Shown here one piece after another: positions 10,401 through 17,847 of a stretch of 64,000 nucleotides of DNA. The notes beneath the pieces were generated by a model. That model saw only the letters and a program-made list of their open reading frames with translations, ran no database searches and had not been told where the DNA came from. The translations under genes were made by a program, and so were the position numbers. Numbering within the stretch: the stretch's first letter is position 1; the number at the start of each line of letters is the position of its first letter. Source of the stretch: Rhodanobacter sp. Root480. Its GTDB lineage: Bacteria; Pseudomonadota; Gammaproteobacteria; Xanthomonadales; Rhodanobacteraceae. The stretch lies in assembly GCF_001426645.1 (NCBI RefSeq), contig NZ_LMEX01000002.1, positions 392,322-456,321 of the forward strand, written 5' to 3'.

Positions 10401-11183
10401 CCCGATGTCGTGGTGGTGGACGAGCAGCACGAAGAACAAGCGGCCAGCCGGTTGCCCATCACCGCCCACGTCAAGGTCGATCTGGGTCGGCGCACGCATG
10501 TGGTCGGAATGGGGCTGGACGGCCGCGTCACTGGCCTGCTCACCGTCAACGAGCGACCCGGTCATGCCACGACTGGGCAAGGCCAGGTCGCGGTGAGCGG
10601 CACTTATCGCGCCTACGGGCAGAACCTGCAGATCCAGCACGGCCAGCTGCTGTTCGCCAGCACGCCGATCGACAACCCGGGCCTGAACATCCGCGCCACG
10701 CGCAAGATCAATCCCAACGCCACCATCGACGAGGGCCAGGAGGTTGGCCTGTATATCGCCGGCACCGCACAGCGGCCGGTGCTGACGGTTTTCTCCAACC
10801 CGGTGATGGAGCAATCCGATGCATTGTCGTACCTGATCACCGGCAAGCCGCTGTCCGACGTGAAGGGCGGCGAAGGCGACATGGTGGGCGCCGCCGCCCA
10901 GGCGCTGGGTTCGGCCGCGGGCAACCTGCTGGCCAAACGCATCGGCTCGGAGATCGGCGTGGACGACATCGGCGTGTCCAGCAACGAGGCGCTCGGTGGC
11001 GAGTCGGCCTTCACCGTGGGCAAGTACCTGTCGCCACGGCTGTACCTGAGCTACGGCGTCGGCCTGTTCGAGCCGGGCACGGTGATCACCCTGCGCTACC
11101 GGCTCAGCCACCGCTGGAGTTTCGAGGCGCAGAACGCCACCGACTTCAGCCGCGCCAGCTTCAATTACCGGATTGAGAAGTAG
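7437..11183 (+). CDS. tamB: Translocation and assembly module inner-membrane protein TamB
   Basis: A 1248-residue AsmA-like/TamB protein. One N-terminal membrane anchor (about 7-25) is followed by a very long series of beta-rich repeats rich in G, L and Q, forming the periplasm-spanning groove. The DUF490 C-terminus (about 850-1248) contains VMEQSDALSYLITGKPLSD and ends LYLSYGVGLFEPGTVITLRYRLSHRWSFEAQ. TamB spans the periplasm and contacts TamA; family members also take part in phospholipid transport to the outer membrane. ATG 7437 is the only sensible start. Confidence 0.93.
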   Translation: MKWFKRIALTLATLLLVAAAALWWLLGSDAGLRFALDRAEGFTQGALTVQQARGHLAGPIDVAGLRYDDGNGTVVKVEKAHLHVRLWPLLARRVHVLDLDADGVEVALPQSAPSSQEATPFSLKPPVQLVLDRVRVGSMAIRQGGAVVFISNQLDLSGSWTDSGLVLKQLALQAPDGHVQLGGTLAIGTGYAGDSKASFRWKLGDTDLAGQLNARSDGKLAHIDLTLTRPSALHLRLELTQSADYPWTAALDVPRFDPQVLLGDSSLDTVGATLKGQGDRYGGTLEGRLDLNDYPLLLQPLRARFDPAFDTLTLQQLNLSSPRLKGNLAATGTVRLTAQPVTAALDVRWSDLLLPQELVGQELASHGAINVHGSMAKYHAEGDVAIGPPGKLAALSLDLDGSTQALVLHTLALQQAQGNVRASGTLTLQPMLAWQAQVNADRFDPGQLFAGWNGALDFDLASHGSLPDNGPDATLEIRKLGGELRQRAVSGHGKLHLSPNEVVDGSLDLASGGSTIRLDAKPGASNDAQLKLAIASLSDWLPDASGRLDGHFSIRGKPPELAINGQLHGRSLSWQQQKVDALQLILGVRDISRPAGKLDVQATGAWLQGLAFQQIHLLAEGSQTNHRLTLDARGTQLSGRLALHGSSKGANWDGTLETLDLAPQGMPEWRLQQTASLRYRNGAASLSELCLTAGDPHLCVAASRDKGGNLDASYRLHALPLALLLSASGNVDLPLRADGTLEGEGKVRRSAAGALTGTAGISSTRGSITYTDRSEEPLLRYDQLHLAATLAPGSQRIELHSNLDDNGRLDGHLTLSGAQQNLAGQLDLRLRNLAFIELLSTDVANAKGKLDGSFNFAGTLQQPAVTGHADLAEFAAELPAVGLKLSHGNLAINTINAQQFRLDGSVQSGKGSVAINGVAGIGAGATTAITLKGSDVTAADIPAAKVVLSPDLVVKQDAQGLDIGGSVGIDSADINADRLAGNGSVKASPDVVVVDEQHEEQAASRLPITAHVKVDLGRRTHVVGMGLDGRVTGLLTVNERPGHATTGQGQVAVSGTYRAYGQNLQIQHGQLLFASTPIDNPGLNIRATRKINPNATIDEGQEVGLYIAGTAQRPVLTVFSNPVMEQSDALSYLITGKPLSDVKGGEGDMVGAAAQALGSAAGNLLAKRIGSEIGVDDIGVSSNEALGGESAFTVGKYLSPRLYLSYGVGLFEPGTVITLRYRLSHRWSFEAQNATDFSRASFNYRIEK

Positions 11184-11235
11184 CGCCGCCCGTCGGCAAC
11201 GAAATCCGCCGACCAGGAATTTTCCTCCTGGCAGC

Positions 11236-11283
11236 TTGACCTGAACTCGGCACACACATATATTCACCCTTATGGATGAATAT
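11236..11283 (+). promoter_or_regulatory. arsR-type promoter with overlapping operator, possibly leaderless
   Basis: TTGACC (11236-11241), a 17-bp spacer and TATATT (11259-11264) make a near-ideal sigma-70 promoter. The expected start point is about 11271, next to the ATG at 11272, and there is no ribosome site. An inverted repeat, ATATTCA (11260-11266) with TGAATAT (11277-11283), covers the -10 and the start codon, fitting autorepression by the ArsR-family product. Confidence 0.6.
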
Positions 11284-11628
11284 CAAGCCACTCACCTGGA
11301 TGCGTTGTTCGGCGCCATGTCCGATGCCACGCGCCGCGCGATCCTGGCGCGGCTGGCGCAATCGGACGCGCGCGTGACCGAGTTGGCCAGCGCATTCACG
11401 ATTTCGCTGAACTCCACCTCCAAACACATACGCGTGCTCGAACGCGCCGGGCTGGTCACGCGCACCGTGCAAGGTCGCGAACACGTGTTGTCGCTCAACG
11501 CCGGGCCGATGGCGGAAGCCGCCGGCTGGCTTGAGTTCTATCGCCAGTTCTGGACCGACCGACTGGCTGCACTGGAAGACTTCGTCGTCAAGAAACGCCA
11601 CACGGACAAACACGGGAGCAAGCAATGA
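11272..11628 (+). CDS. ArsR-family transcriptional regulator
   Basis: A 118-residue winged-helix repressor. The core LFGAMSDATRRAILARLAQ, the recognition helix region VTELASAFTISLNSTSKHIRVLERAGLV and the wing RTVQGREHVLSLN are classic. There is no metal-binding cysteine motif, so a metal-independent member of the kind paired with SRPBCC proteins is likely. It overlaps the next gene by 4 bp. An operator-like inverted repeat covers its own start. Confidence 0.92.
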   Translation: MDEYQATHLDALFGAMSDATRRAILARLAQSDARVTELASAFTISLNSTSKHIRVLERAGLVTRTVQGREHVLSLNAGPMAEAAGWLEFYRQFWTDRLAALEDFVVKKRHTDKHGSKQ

Positions 11629-12077
11629 CACAAACACTAACCCCCGTCGCCAACGAAGGCGGCAAGGTCGTGGTCAAGCGGACCATTCCCGCCACCGTCG
11701 ACGAATTGTTCGATGCCTGGCTCGACCCCGAAAGCCTGGCGCAATGGATGCGGCCCGGCACCGACGCGCTCAGCACGGCCACGGTGGACGCGCGCGTGGG
11801 CGGAGCTTTCGAGGTGCTGATGCACTACCCCGACGGGCCAAAGCGCCACCACGGCGAATACCGCGTGATCGAACGCAACCGCAAGCTGGTCTTTACCTGG
11901 ATTTCCGACGCCACGCACCACGCCGAGACGCTGGTGACGGTGGACTTCCACCCGGCCCTCTCCAGCACCGAGATCGTGCTCACCCATGAACGCATGCCGG
12001 ATCACGACGCCGCCCTCAGCCACAGCCACGGCTGGACCGCTGCGCTGCAACTGCTGGAAACCCTGCTCGCCCGCTGA
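11625..12077 (+). CDS. SRPBCC (AHSA1-type) domain protein
   Basis: A 150-residue START/Bet v1-like fold protein. Key pieces are VVKRTIPATVDELFDAWLDPESLAQWM at the N-terminus, the GGAFEVLMHYPDG strand pair, and a C-terminal helix with HSHGWTAALQLLETLL. Such proteins bind hydrophobic ligands in a cavity. The ArsR-SRPBCC overlap is a common bacterial pairing whose ligand is usually unknown. It is translated by coupling from the ATGA overlap, so it should be repressed together with the regulator gene. Confidence 0.88.
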   Translation: MTQTLTPVANEGGKVVVKRTIPATVDELFDAWLDPESLAQWMRPGTDALSTATVDARVGGAFEVLMHYPDGPKRHHGEYRVIERNRKLVFTWISDATHHAETLVTVDFHPALSSTEIVLTHERMPDHDAALSHSHGWTAALQLLETLLAR

Positions 12078-12104
12078 GTACCACGTGCACAAAGAGGAAA
12101 CGAG

Positions 12105-12773
12105 ATGACCACCGACACGCTCCCGATTACCGTCACCGCCTATCGCTGGGTGCCCGCCTTCGCGCAAGGCCTGGTACGCGACCTGCGCGTGCGCTGGGCG
12201 CTCGAAGAAGCCGGCCTGCCTTACCGCGTCGAGTTGATCGACCACAAGGAAAAGGACAGCGCGGAGTACCTCGCCTGGCAACCGTTCGGCCAGGTGCCCG
12301 CCTACGAACAGGACGGCATCAAGCTGTTCGAGTCCGGCGCCATCGTGCTGCACATCGCCGAGCAGTCAGACGTGCTGATGCCGCCCGACGCCGCCAGCCG
12401 CGCTCGGGTGCGGACATGGCTGTTCGCCGCGCTCAATTCGATCGAGCCCTCGGTGCAGGAACTGACGGGCATCGACCTGTTCCACGGCGACGAGGCGTGG
12501 ACCGGGCAACGCCGCCCACAAGTGGAAGGTACCGTCAGGAAACGACTCGGCGCGCTCGCCGCCTGGCTGGGCGAACGCGAATATCTGGAGACACGCTACA
12601 CCGCGGCCGATCTGCTGATGGTCACCGTGCTGCGCAACCTGCGCCATACCGATTTGCTGGCGCAGTTTCCCACGCTGAAAGCGCATAGCGAACGCTGCGA
12701 GGCACGCCCTGCCTTCCAGAAAGCCTTGCGCGACCAGATGGCGGATTTCGTGCCGGACCCGGTGGCGGCCTAG
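12105..12773 (+). CDS. Glutathione S-transferase family protein
   Basis: A 222-residue two-domain cytosolic GST. The thioredoxin-like N-terminal part (about 1-88) has the glutathione-contact pattern FGQVPAYEQDGIKLFESGAIVLHIAE. The all-helical C-terminal part (about 95-215) has the YTAADLLMVTVLRNL capping motif. AAAGAGGAAA (12090-12099) is a good ribosome site for ATG 12105. It lies 27 bp after the SRPBCC gene on the same strand, so it is probably in the same ArsR-controlled unit. The substrate is unknown. Confidence 0.9.
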   Translation: MTTDTLPITVTAYRWVPAFAQGLVRDLRVRWALEEAGLPYRVELIDHKEKDSAEYLAWQPFGQVPAYEQDGIKLFESGAIVLHIAEQSDVLMPPDAASRARVRTWLFAALNSIEPSVQELTGIDLFHGDEAWTGQRRPQVEGTVRKRLGALAAWLGEREYLETRYTAADLLMVTVLRNLRHTDLLAQFPTLKAHSERCEARPAFQKALRDQMADFVPDPVAA

Positions 12774-12865
12774 TACCGTCGTTGCCGGTCACCTGACCTC
12801 CGGCCGACACGATGTTCGGGTTTATGCAGGGGTAGCCAGTGCGCTCGGCGCGGGGTTCAAACGCT

Positions 12866-12903
12866 TTGCCTCCAATCTGCGGCTGCGTATAACATACGTT
12901 ATA
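12866..12903 (+). promoter_or_regulatory. Toxin-antitoxin promoter with a palindrome over the -10
   Basis: TTGCCT (12866-12871) and TATAAC (12888-12893) are spaced 16 bp. TATAAC is also the left arm of an inverted repeat with GTTATA (12898-12903). The placement suits autorepression by the AbrB-type antitoxin, whose ATG starts 19 bp downstream. Confidence 0.5.
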
Positions 12904-12921
12904 ACCTGTCCGAGGCCGCCC

Positions 12922-13143
12922 ATGAAACTGAAGATCACCACCATCGGCAACTCCGCCGGCGTCATCCTGCCCCGCGAACTGCTGGCCCGTCTGCGTCTGG
13001 AAAAAGGCGACGAACTGTTCGCGCTGGAAACCCCCAACGGCGTTCGGCTCACCACTTATGACCCCAAATTGGCACAACAGATGGAAGTGGCCGAGGAGGT
13101 TATGCGCAAGCGCCGCACCCTGCTGCACAAACTGGCGCAGTAG
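12922..13143 (+). CDS. AbrB/MazE/SpoVT-type antitoxin
   Basis: A 73-residue protein with a swapped-hairpin AbrB DNA-binding domain: MKLKITTIGNSAGVILPRELL, then LRLEKGDELFALET. The charged C-terminal tail would wrap the toxin. It is followed four bases later by the Doc-type toxin gene. AbrB-fold antitoxins commonly replace Phd next to chromosomal Doc toxins. It probably represses the pair through the palindrome at 12888-12903. Confidence 0.88.
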   Translation: MKLKITTIGNSAGVILPRELLARLRLEKGDELFALETPNGVRLTTYDPKLAQQMEVAEEVMRKRRTLLHKLAQ

Positions 13144-13147
13144 GCAG

Positions 13148-13585
13148 ATGAACATGATCGTCTGGATCGAAAAGGCACTCACCGTCGCCATCCACGAACG
13201 CCAGTTGGCCGAGCATGGCGGCAGCGTCGGCGTGCGCGACGAAAGTCTGCTGGATTCCGCCCTTGCCCACCTACAGCAAAAGCATGCCTATGGCGACCCA
13301 CCGCCAGACCTCGTCGACCTCGCAGCCAGTCTCGCCTTCGGCCTGGCCCGCAACCATCCCTTCGTCGATGGCAACAAGCGCACGGCTGCCGTGGTGTGCG
13401 AGGCCTTCATCATGCTCAACGGCGGCATCCTCGATGCTGACGATCTTGAACTTTATCCGTGCTATGTCGCCCTCGCCGAAGGCACCCTGACCGAAACCGA
13501 CTTCGCCGACTGGTTGCGCGAGCATGTCCGGTTCGATACCGGCGAACGCGTGAACGAGCCGCGCGTTCGTTACGGGCGCCGCTAG
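13148..13585 (+). CDS. Death-on-curing (Doc/Fic) family toxin
   Basis: A 145-residue single-domain Fic protein. The catalytic loop H70-PFVDGNKRTA80 matches the Doc consensus HxFx(D/N)xNKR, with His, Asp and Arg in place, so it should be active. Doc toxins phosphorylate EF-Tu and stop translation. ATG 13148 is chosen because it follows the antitoxin stop by 4 bp; the frame is open further upstream but overlaps the antitoxin. The C-terminus after about 125 (ERVNEPRVRYGRR) is a short basic tail. Confidence 0.9.
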   Translation: MNMIVWIEKALTVAIHERQLAEHGGSVGVRDESLLDSALAHLQQKHAYGDPPPDLVDLAASLAFGLARNHPFVDGNKRTAAVVCEAFIMLNGGILDADDLELYPCYVALAEGTLTETDFADWLREHVRFDTGERVNEPRVRYGRR

Positions 13586-13676
13586 CATCTGTCGCTCCGC
13601 CCCAAGACAAATCCGTTGCGCGGAACATGCGGTCAGACATCTCGCCCAGATCCCGCGCAACAGGCCACCGCCGTCC

Positions 13677-14306
13677 CTACTGCACGCTGATCGAACCCTT
13701 CATCAACGCCGAGTGTCCCGGGAAGCTGCAGAAGAACGTGTACGGGCCGCCGTCCTTGATCTTGCTGACCGGGAAGCTGACCGAGGTGGTTTCGCCGCCA
13801 CCGATCAGCTTGGTATGGGCAATGACCCGCGGGTCGTCGGCTTTCACGTAGCCATTGTCCTGACCGGCAGCGCGGCCATCGGCGTCCACCGCTTCCATGT
13901 CGGAGGTCTTGGTGATCACCACGTCGTGGCCCATCGCCGCCACCGGCAGCTTGCCGGTGTGTTTGAGGGTGATCTTGAAGTCCGTGCACGAGGCCGGCAC
14001 CACGATCGACGAGATGCTGTATTGCATCGCATCCGTGCCTTCGAATTCGGTCGAGCAATCCGTGATCTGCGCGGTCGGTTTGCCGTTGGCCGCGGCGTTC
14101 ACATCAGCGGCGGGAGTGGCCGGAGCGGCAGATGCGGCGGGGGTCATCGCCTGCATTGAATCCTGCGGCGCCGCTTCGGTCGGTGCCGGTGCCGGTGTCG
14201 CAGCGGTGGGTGCGGCTTGTGGCGCCTCCGCGGGTTGCTTGTCGCTGCATGCGGCCAGCGCGAACGCGCAGGCGGCGGCGAGAATGCCGAGCTTGGTATT
14301 GATCAT
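13677..14306 (-). CDS. Lipid-anchored azurin (Laz-like blue copper protein)
   Basis: A 209-residue protein: lipoprotein signal with lipobox LAAC (C20), an Ala/Pro-rich linker to about residue 75, then a complete azurin domain. Copper ligands are H127 (GHDVV), C193 (FFCSFPGH), H198 and M202; C84-C107 should form the azurin disulfide. Azurins carry electrons between periplasmic redox partners. The lipidated, linker-bearing form resembles Laz of Neisseria rather than soluble azurin. GGAGAAGAG precedes the ATG at 14306. It is divergent from the esterase gene. Confidence 0.93.
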   Translation of the reverse strand: MINTKLGILAAACAFALAACSDKQPAEAPQAAPTAATPAPAPTEAAPQDSMQAMTPAASAAPATPAADVNAAANGKPTAQITDCSTEFEGTDAMQYSISSIVVPASCTDFKITLKHTGKLPVAAMGHDVVITKTSDMEAVDADGRAAGQDNGYVKADDPRVIAHTKLIGGGETTSVSFPVSKIKDGGPYTFFCSFPGHSALMKGSISVQ

Positions 14307-14464
14307 CGTCTCTTCTCCGTGGCCAAAGCGACATCATCCGGCGGCAATGCTGTCGGCGACGTGAAGATGCGTTCTCCCGTGCGTAACGAATCGCTTGCAT
14401 GTCGCTCGCTTGACAGCATTGGGCGCTCGGTTGATGGTGGCGCGACCACCTACAGGGGATCCGC

Positions 14465-15352
14465 ATGAAACGTCTTGCCCTATTCGCTGTGTGCCTGTTG
14501 TTCGCCTGCGCCGCGTCCGCGCAGGAGCGCTTCCCGCTCTGGCAGGGCGGCGTGCCGGGCTTCGAGGCGCGCGCCTCCATCCCCGAAATCTCCAAGGATT
14601 ACTGGACCAAGCACGTCAACAATCCCAGCGTCACCGCCTACCTGCCCGACGCAGCCAAGGCGAATGGCACCGCGGTGCTGGTCGTCCCGGGGGGCGGGCA
14701 CACCTTGCTGGTGACGACGAGCGAGGGATCGGCGGTGGCCGAATGGCTCAATCAGCGCGGCGTCGCCGCGTTCGTGCTGCGCTATCGCCTGTTCCGCGAG
14801 GAGGGTTCTCCGTACAAACTCGACGACGCCCGCGCCGATACCGAGCGCGGCATGCGCTTCATCCGGGCACACGCAAAGCAATTCCATGTCGATCCGCAAC
14901 GCGTGGGCATCATTGGATTCTCCGCCGGTGGCGAACTGGCGCGGATGGTGACCTTGAGCCCGCCCGTCGCGGCGCGCGGCAAGGGCGACAGCATCGACAA
15001 GCTGAGCGCGCGTCCGGACTTTTCGATCCTGATCTTCCCCGGGCCGTTGCACGCCGCCGAACACGTTACCCCCGACTCGCCGCCGATCTTTCTGGCCGCG
15101 GCCAATGACGACCAGTGCTGCTCGCAACCACCGATCGACCTGCTCAACGCCTATCGCAAGGGTGGCGCATCGGCCGAGCTGCATATCTACCGGGCCGGCG
15201 GCCACGCCTACAATCTGGGCGAGCGCACGGATCTGGTGTCGCTGAAACACTCGCCCCAGCAGATCGAGGATTGGCTCAGCGACAGCGGCTTCCTCGGCCA
15301 CCCCGCACCATCGACGTCGCCGCACCTCGATCCGCAGCCGAAGGCCAAATGA
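14465..15352 (+). CDS. Secreted alpha/beta hydrolase (acetylesterase/BD-FAE type)
   Basis: A 295-residue exported hydrolase. The signal peptide ends about ASA-Q (residue 20). The oxyanion segment VVPGGGHT and the nucleophile elbow GFSAGG (S153) are followed by a likely acid in AANDDQ and the His of AGGHAYNLG. The pattern fits the esterase/lipase group that deacetylates xylan or other carbohydrate esters. The substrate is a guess. Start ATG 14465 begins the typical MKRLALF signal. No operon partner is evident. Confidence 0.85.
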   Translation: MKRLALFAVCLLFACAASAQERFPLWQGGVPGFEARASIPEISKDYWTKHVNNPSVTAYLPDAAKANGTAVLVVPGGGHTLLVTTSEGSAVAEWLNQRGVAAFVLRYRLFREEGSPYKLDDARADTERGMRFIRAHAKQFHVDPQRVGIIGFSAGGELARMVTLSPPVAARGKGDSIDKLSARPDFSILIFPGPLHAAEHVTPDSPPIFLAAANDDQCCSQPPIDLLNAYRKGGASAELHIYRAGGHAYNLGERTDLVSLKHSPQQIEDWLSDSGFLGHPAPSTSPHLDPQPKAK

Positions 15353-15371
15353 CGGCAGGTTGATCGACTGC

Positions 15372-15397
15372 CCGCCGCTCATCATCAGGAGCGGCGG
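15372..15397. terminator. Hairpin between convergent genes, no T-run
   Basis: CCGCCGCTC (15372-15380) pairs with GAGCGGCGG (15389-15397) over an 8-nt loop. It sits between the convergent esterase and monooxygenase genes but lacks a T-run on either side, so intrinsic termination is only possible. Confidence 0.35.
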
Positions 15398-15461
15398 CGC
15401 CCGCGTGCATCAGCGCGGATCTTCCCGATCGTCCGCAGCCAGGTATCGACCAGCACACGCT

Positions 15462-17006
15462 TCAGGTGGCCTGGCGCACGCCCCCGGGTTCGCCAAACCA
15501 TCGGGATGCGGCCCGAAAGGCTTCATCCCGATCGAAGCGGCCTGCGCCGACCCAGGCGACAAAGCCGTCCGGACGCACCAGCATGGCATTCACTCCCAGC
15601 CGATCATTGACCTCGCTGGCGACATACGTGATCCGCCCGCTCCACTGGCTCGCCAGCGACTGCAACGACGCATCCGCATCGAAGTCCAGCAGCAGGCCCT
15701 TCCCGTTCCGAAGGAGCTCGCCGAGCCTCCTGCCGTCGAGCAACTCGAAATCGGGAGCGCTGCGTCCCACCAGCGGATGGCTGCTACCGAGGTCGTAACG
15801 GATGGAAACGCCCCACACGCGCTCCGCGAAATACGTCGCGCCGTCGCGCGTGTCGATGATGTCCCGAATGATCGCCTCGAGCGCGCGCGCATTGCGGGTC
15901 GGACGCATCAAGGCGACCTGCGCGCGCGACCAGTCAAGTACCTGCTCGCCCACCGGCTGCCGCTCGCGCTCGTAGCTGTCGAGCAGATCGGCCGGTGCAT
16001 CGCCGCGGATGACCGCAGCCAGTTTCCAGCCCAGATTCATCGCATCGCCCAGGCCCAGATTCAGCCCCTGACCGCCCAGTGGGGAATGGATATGCGCGGC
16101 GTCGCCAGCGAGCAGTACACGTCCGTTGCGGTACGTGGTGGCCTGACAGGCGCGATCCGTCCAGGTGGTGCCCGCCTTCAACGCGGTCAAGGTCACGTCG
16201 ACGCCCGCAACGCGCCGCAAAACGGCCTGCACATGCTCCTGCGTGAGCGGCTGGTTACGATGGAATGCGCCGCCATCGAATTCGACCATCGCGATATCGC
16301 CGGGCTGCCCCTGCGCATACATGCCCGTCGGGGTGTAATTGCGACCCGGCCTGAGCTGGCCCGGATCGGCGAGCTCGACCTGGACGGAGTAGCCGGTGAA
16401 CTCGGGCTCGGTGCCCGCAAACTCGAAACCGCCGGCCTTGCGCACCGTGCTGCGGGCGCCATCGCAGCCGACCAGCCAGCGTGCGCGAAACGATTCGCCA
16501 CCGGCACGAACCGTCACGCCGTCATCGGACGACACAAAACCCTCCACCTCGATCCCGCGCCGGATCTCCACGCCCATTGCACTGGCGCGCGCGATGAGGC
16601 CGGCCTCGATGTGCGCCATGTCGGACGCCACATTCGTGATCGGCGAACCGGGCAGACGATAAAGCCACTTCGACGTATCAATGTTGTCGTAGTCGAACTG
16701 GATGCCCGCGAAATGCCCGGCTGGGCGGCGCGGCCGCCCGGAGCCTGGCGCGGTGGCCGACGCACCGCTGCCAAAGCCGATACCCGCCGCCTGCGGCATC
16801 ATGATGTCGTCCAGCATGCCCCGCCGGTAGAAAGCGTCGGTGCTGGGCGCCCACAGGCCGCGCATGCCGAACGGCAGCCGTTTCAACGACGAATGCGGAT
16901 CCTCGGCCCGCTCCAGCACCAGCACCGAGACACCGGCAAGGCGCAGCTCACAGGCGAGAAACAGGCCGACGGGGCCGGCGCCGGCAATCACAACGTCATG
17001 GGTCAA
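15462..17006 (-). CDS. FAD-dependent aromatic-ring monooxygenase (PHBH class)
   Basis: A 514-residue class A flavoprotein monooxygenase. It has the Rossmann motif GAGPVGLFLACELRLAGVSV at the start, the DG motif VGCDGARSTVRK (about 160) and the second FAD motif LLAGDAAHIHSPLGGQGLNLG (about 285), then a thioredoxin-like C-terminal domain as in phenol and polyketide hydroxylases. TTG 17006 is chosen as start because AAGGAAT lies 6 bp upstream and it removes an unrelated N-terminal run. The gene is divergent from a TetR gene and shares two operators with it, so induction by an aromatic compound is likely. The substrate is unknown. Confidence 0.87.
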   Translation of the reverse strand: MTHDVVIAGAGPVGLFLACELRLAGVSVLVLERAEDPHSSLKRLPFGMRGLWAPSTDAFYRRGMLDDIMMPQAAGIGFGSGASATAPGSGRPRRPAGHFAGIQFDYDNIDTSKWLYRLPGSPITNVASDMAHIEAGLIARASAMGVEIRRGIEVEGFVSSDDGVTVRAGGESFRARWLVGCDGARSTVRKAGGFEFAGTEPEFTGYSVQVELADPGQLRPGRNYTPTGMYAQGQPGDIAMVEFDGGAFHRNQPLTQEHVQAVLRRVAGVDVTLTALKAGTTWTDRACQATTYRNGRVLLAGDAAHIHSPLGGQGLNLGLGDAMNLGWKLAAVIRGDAPADLLDSYERERQPVGEQVLDWSRAQVALMRPTRNARALEAIIRDIIDTRDGATYFAERVWGVSIRYDLGSSHPLVGRSAPDFELLDGRRLGELLRNGKGLLLDFDADASLQSLASQWSGRITYVASEVNDRLGVNAMLVRPDGFVAWVGAGRFDRDEAFRAASRWFGEPGGVRQAT

Positions 17007-17087
17007 GGCATCATTCCTTACGCTTGGAGTCAACAACTGGCAACGGCGCGAAGGCCCGATTGAGGCACCACCGACCCGCCTGCATAA

Positions 17088-17125
17088 TTGCACTGAGTGC
17101 AGTATTATTATTGCACCCAGTGCAA
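17088..17125. promoter_or_regulatory. Two TTGCAC-N3-GTGCAA operators between monooxygenase and TetR genes
   Basis: Operator 1 is TTGCACTGAGTGCAG (17088-17102). Operator 2 is TTGCACCCAGTGCAA (17111-17125), a perfect inverted repeat. Their centres are 23 bp apart, about two helical turns, so dimers would bind the same face. They lie in the 142-bp divergent spacer and most likely bind the adjacent TetR product. Confidence 0.8.
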
Positions 17126-17148
17126 CCTTGCAAGAAGGCGCGAGAAAC

Positions 17149-17763
17149 ATGGCTATGGAAACTGCGTCAGAACCGCCCCGGGGCCTACGCGAGCGCAAGC
17201 GTCATGAGACCCATGAACGCATCATCGAAATAGGCCTGAAGCTGTTCGTGAAGCACGGCTACGAAACCACCACCGTCGACGCGATCGCCAGCGCCGCCGG
17301 CATTTCGCGCCGCACCTTCTTCCATTACTTCAAGTCCAAGGAAGCGATTCTGCTGTCCGCCCACGACAGCGGTTTTCGCGAAGCACTCCGGCCCGCGATG
17401 CTCGCCGAGTCGCCTGACCAGGCACCCATCGATGTCGCCAGAAAGTGCCTGATCAAGCTCGCCGCCCGCTACGAGACAAAGGAATCCGTCGCCTTCGACC
17501 GCCTGATGCACTCCACCGAAGCCCTCCGCGCCCGCAAGGAAGCCGTCTTCGTGGAAACCGAACAGGTCCTGCTGGAAGCGATGTGCGAACGGTGGCCGTC
17601 GCCGGCACGACGGGAGGGGCTTCGACTGGTCGCCATGGTGGCGATCGGCACGTTGCGCCTGGCATTGGAGAAGTGGAAGCAGAGCGATGCGGCGCGGCCG
17701 ATGGCGTACTACGTCCGCCAAGGTTTCACGCTGCTGGCGAAGCAGTTCGGCCATGGCTCCTGA
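17149..17763 (+). CDS. TetR-family transcriptional regulator
   Basis: A 204-residue repressor. The helix-turn-helix is VDAIASAAGISRRTFFHYFKSK (about 40-61), preceded by the usual RERKRHETHERIIEIGLKLF. The C-terminal ~140 residues form the helical ligand domain. ATG 17149 is preferred, with AAGAAGG about 10 bp upstream; ATG 17155 is an alternative. It faces the FAD monooxygenase gene across two palindromic operators and so probably represses both genes until a substrate binds. Confidence 0.92.
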   Translation: MAMETASEPPRGLRERKRHETHERIIEIGLKLFVKHGYETTTVDAIASAAGISRRTFFHYFKSKEAILLSAHDSGFREALRPAMLAESPDQAPIDVARKCLIKLAARYETKESVAFDRLMHSTEALRARKEAVFVETEQVLLEAMCERWPSPARREGLRLVAMVAIGTLRLALEKWKQSDAARPMAYYVRQGFTLLAKQFGHGS

Positions 17764-17847
17764 CATCGGTCGCAAACCCGTGCGGCTGGCGTCGGAACAG
17801 CGAAAGCATCGTGCGCGGATTACCGTCGGACAGCCTGTGCGGCCTGG

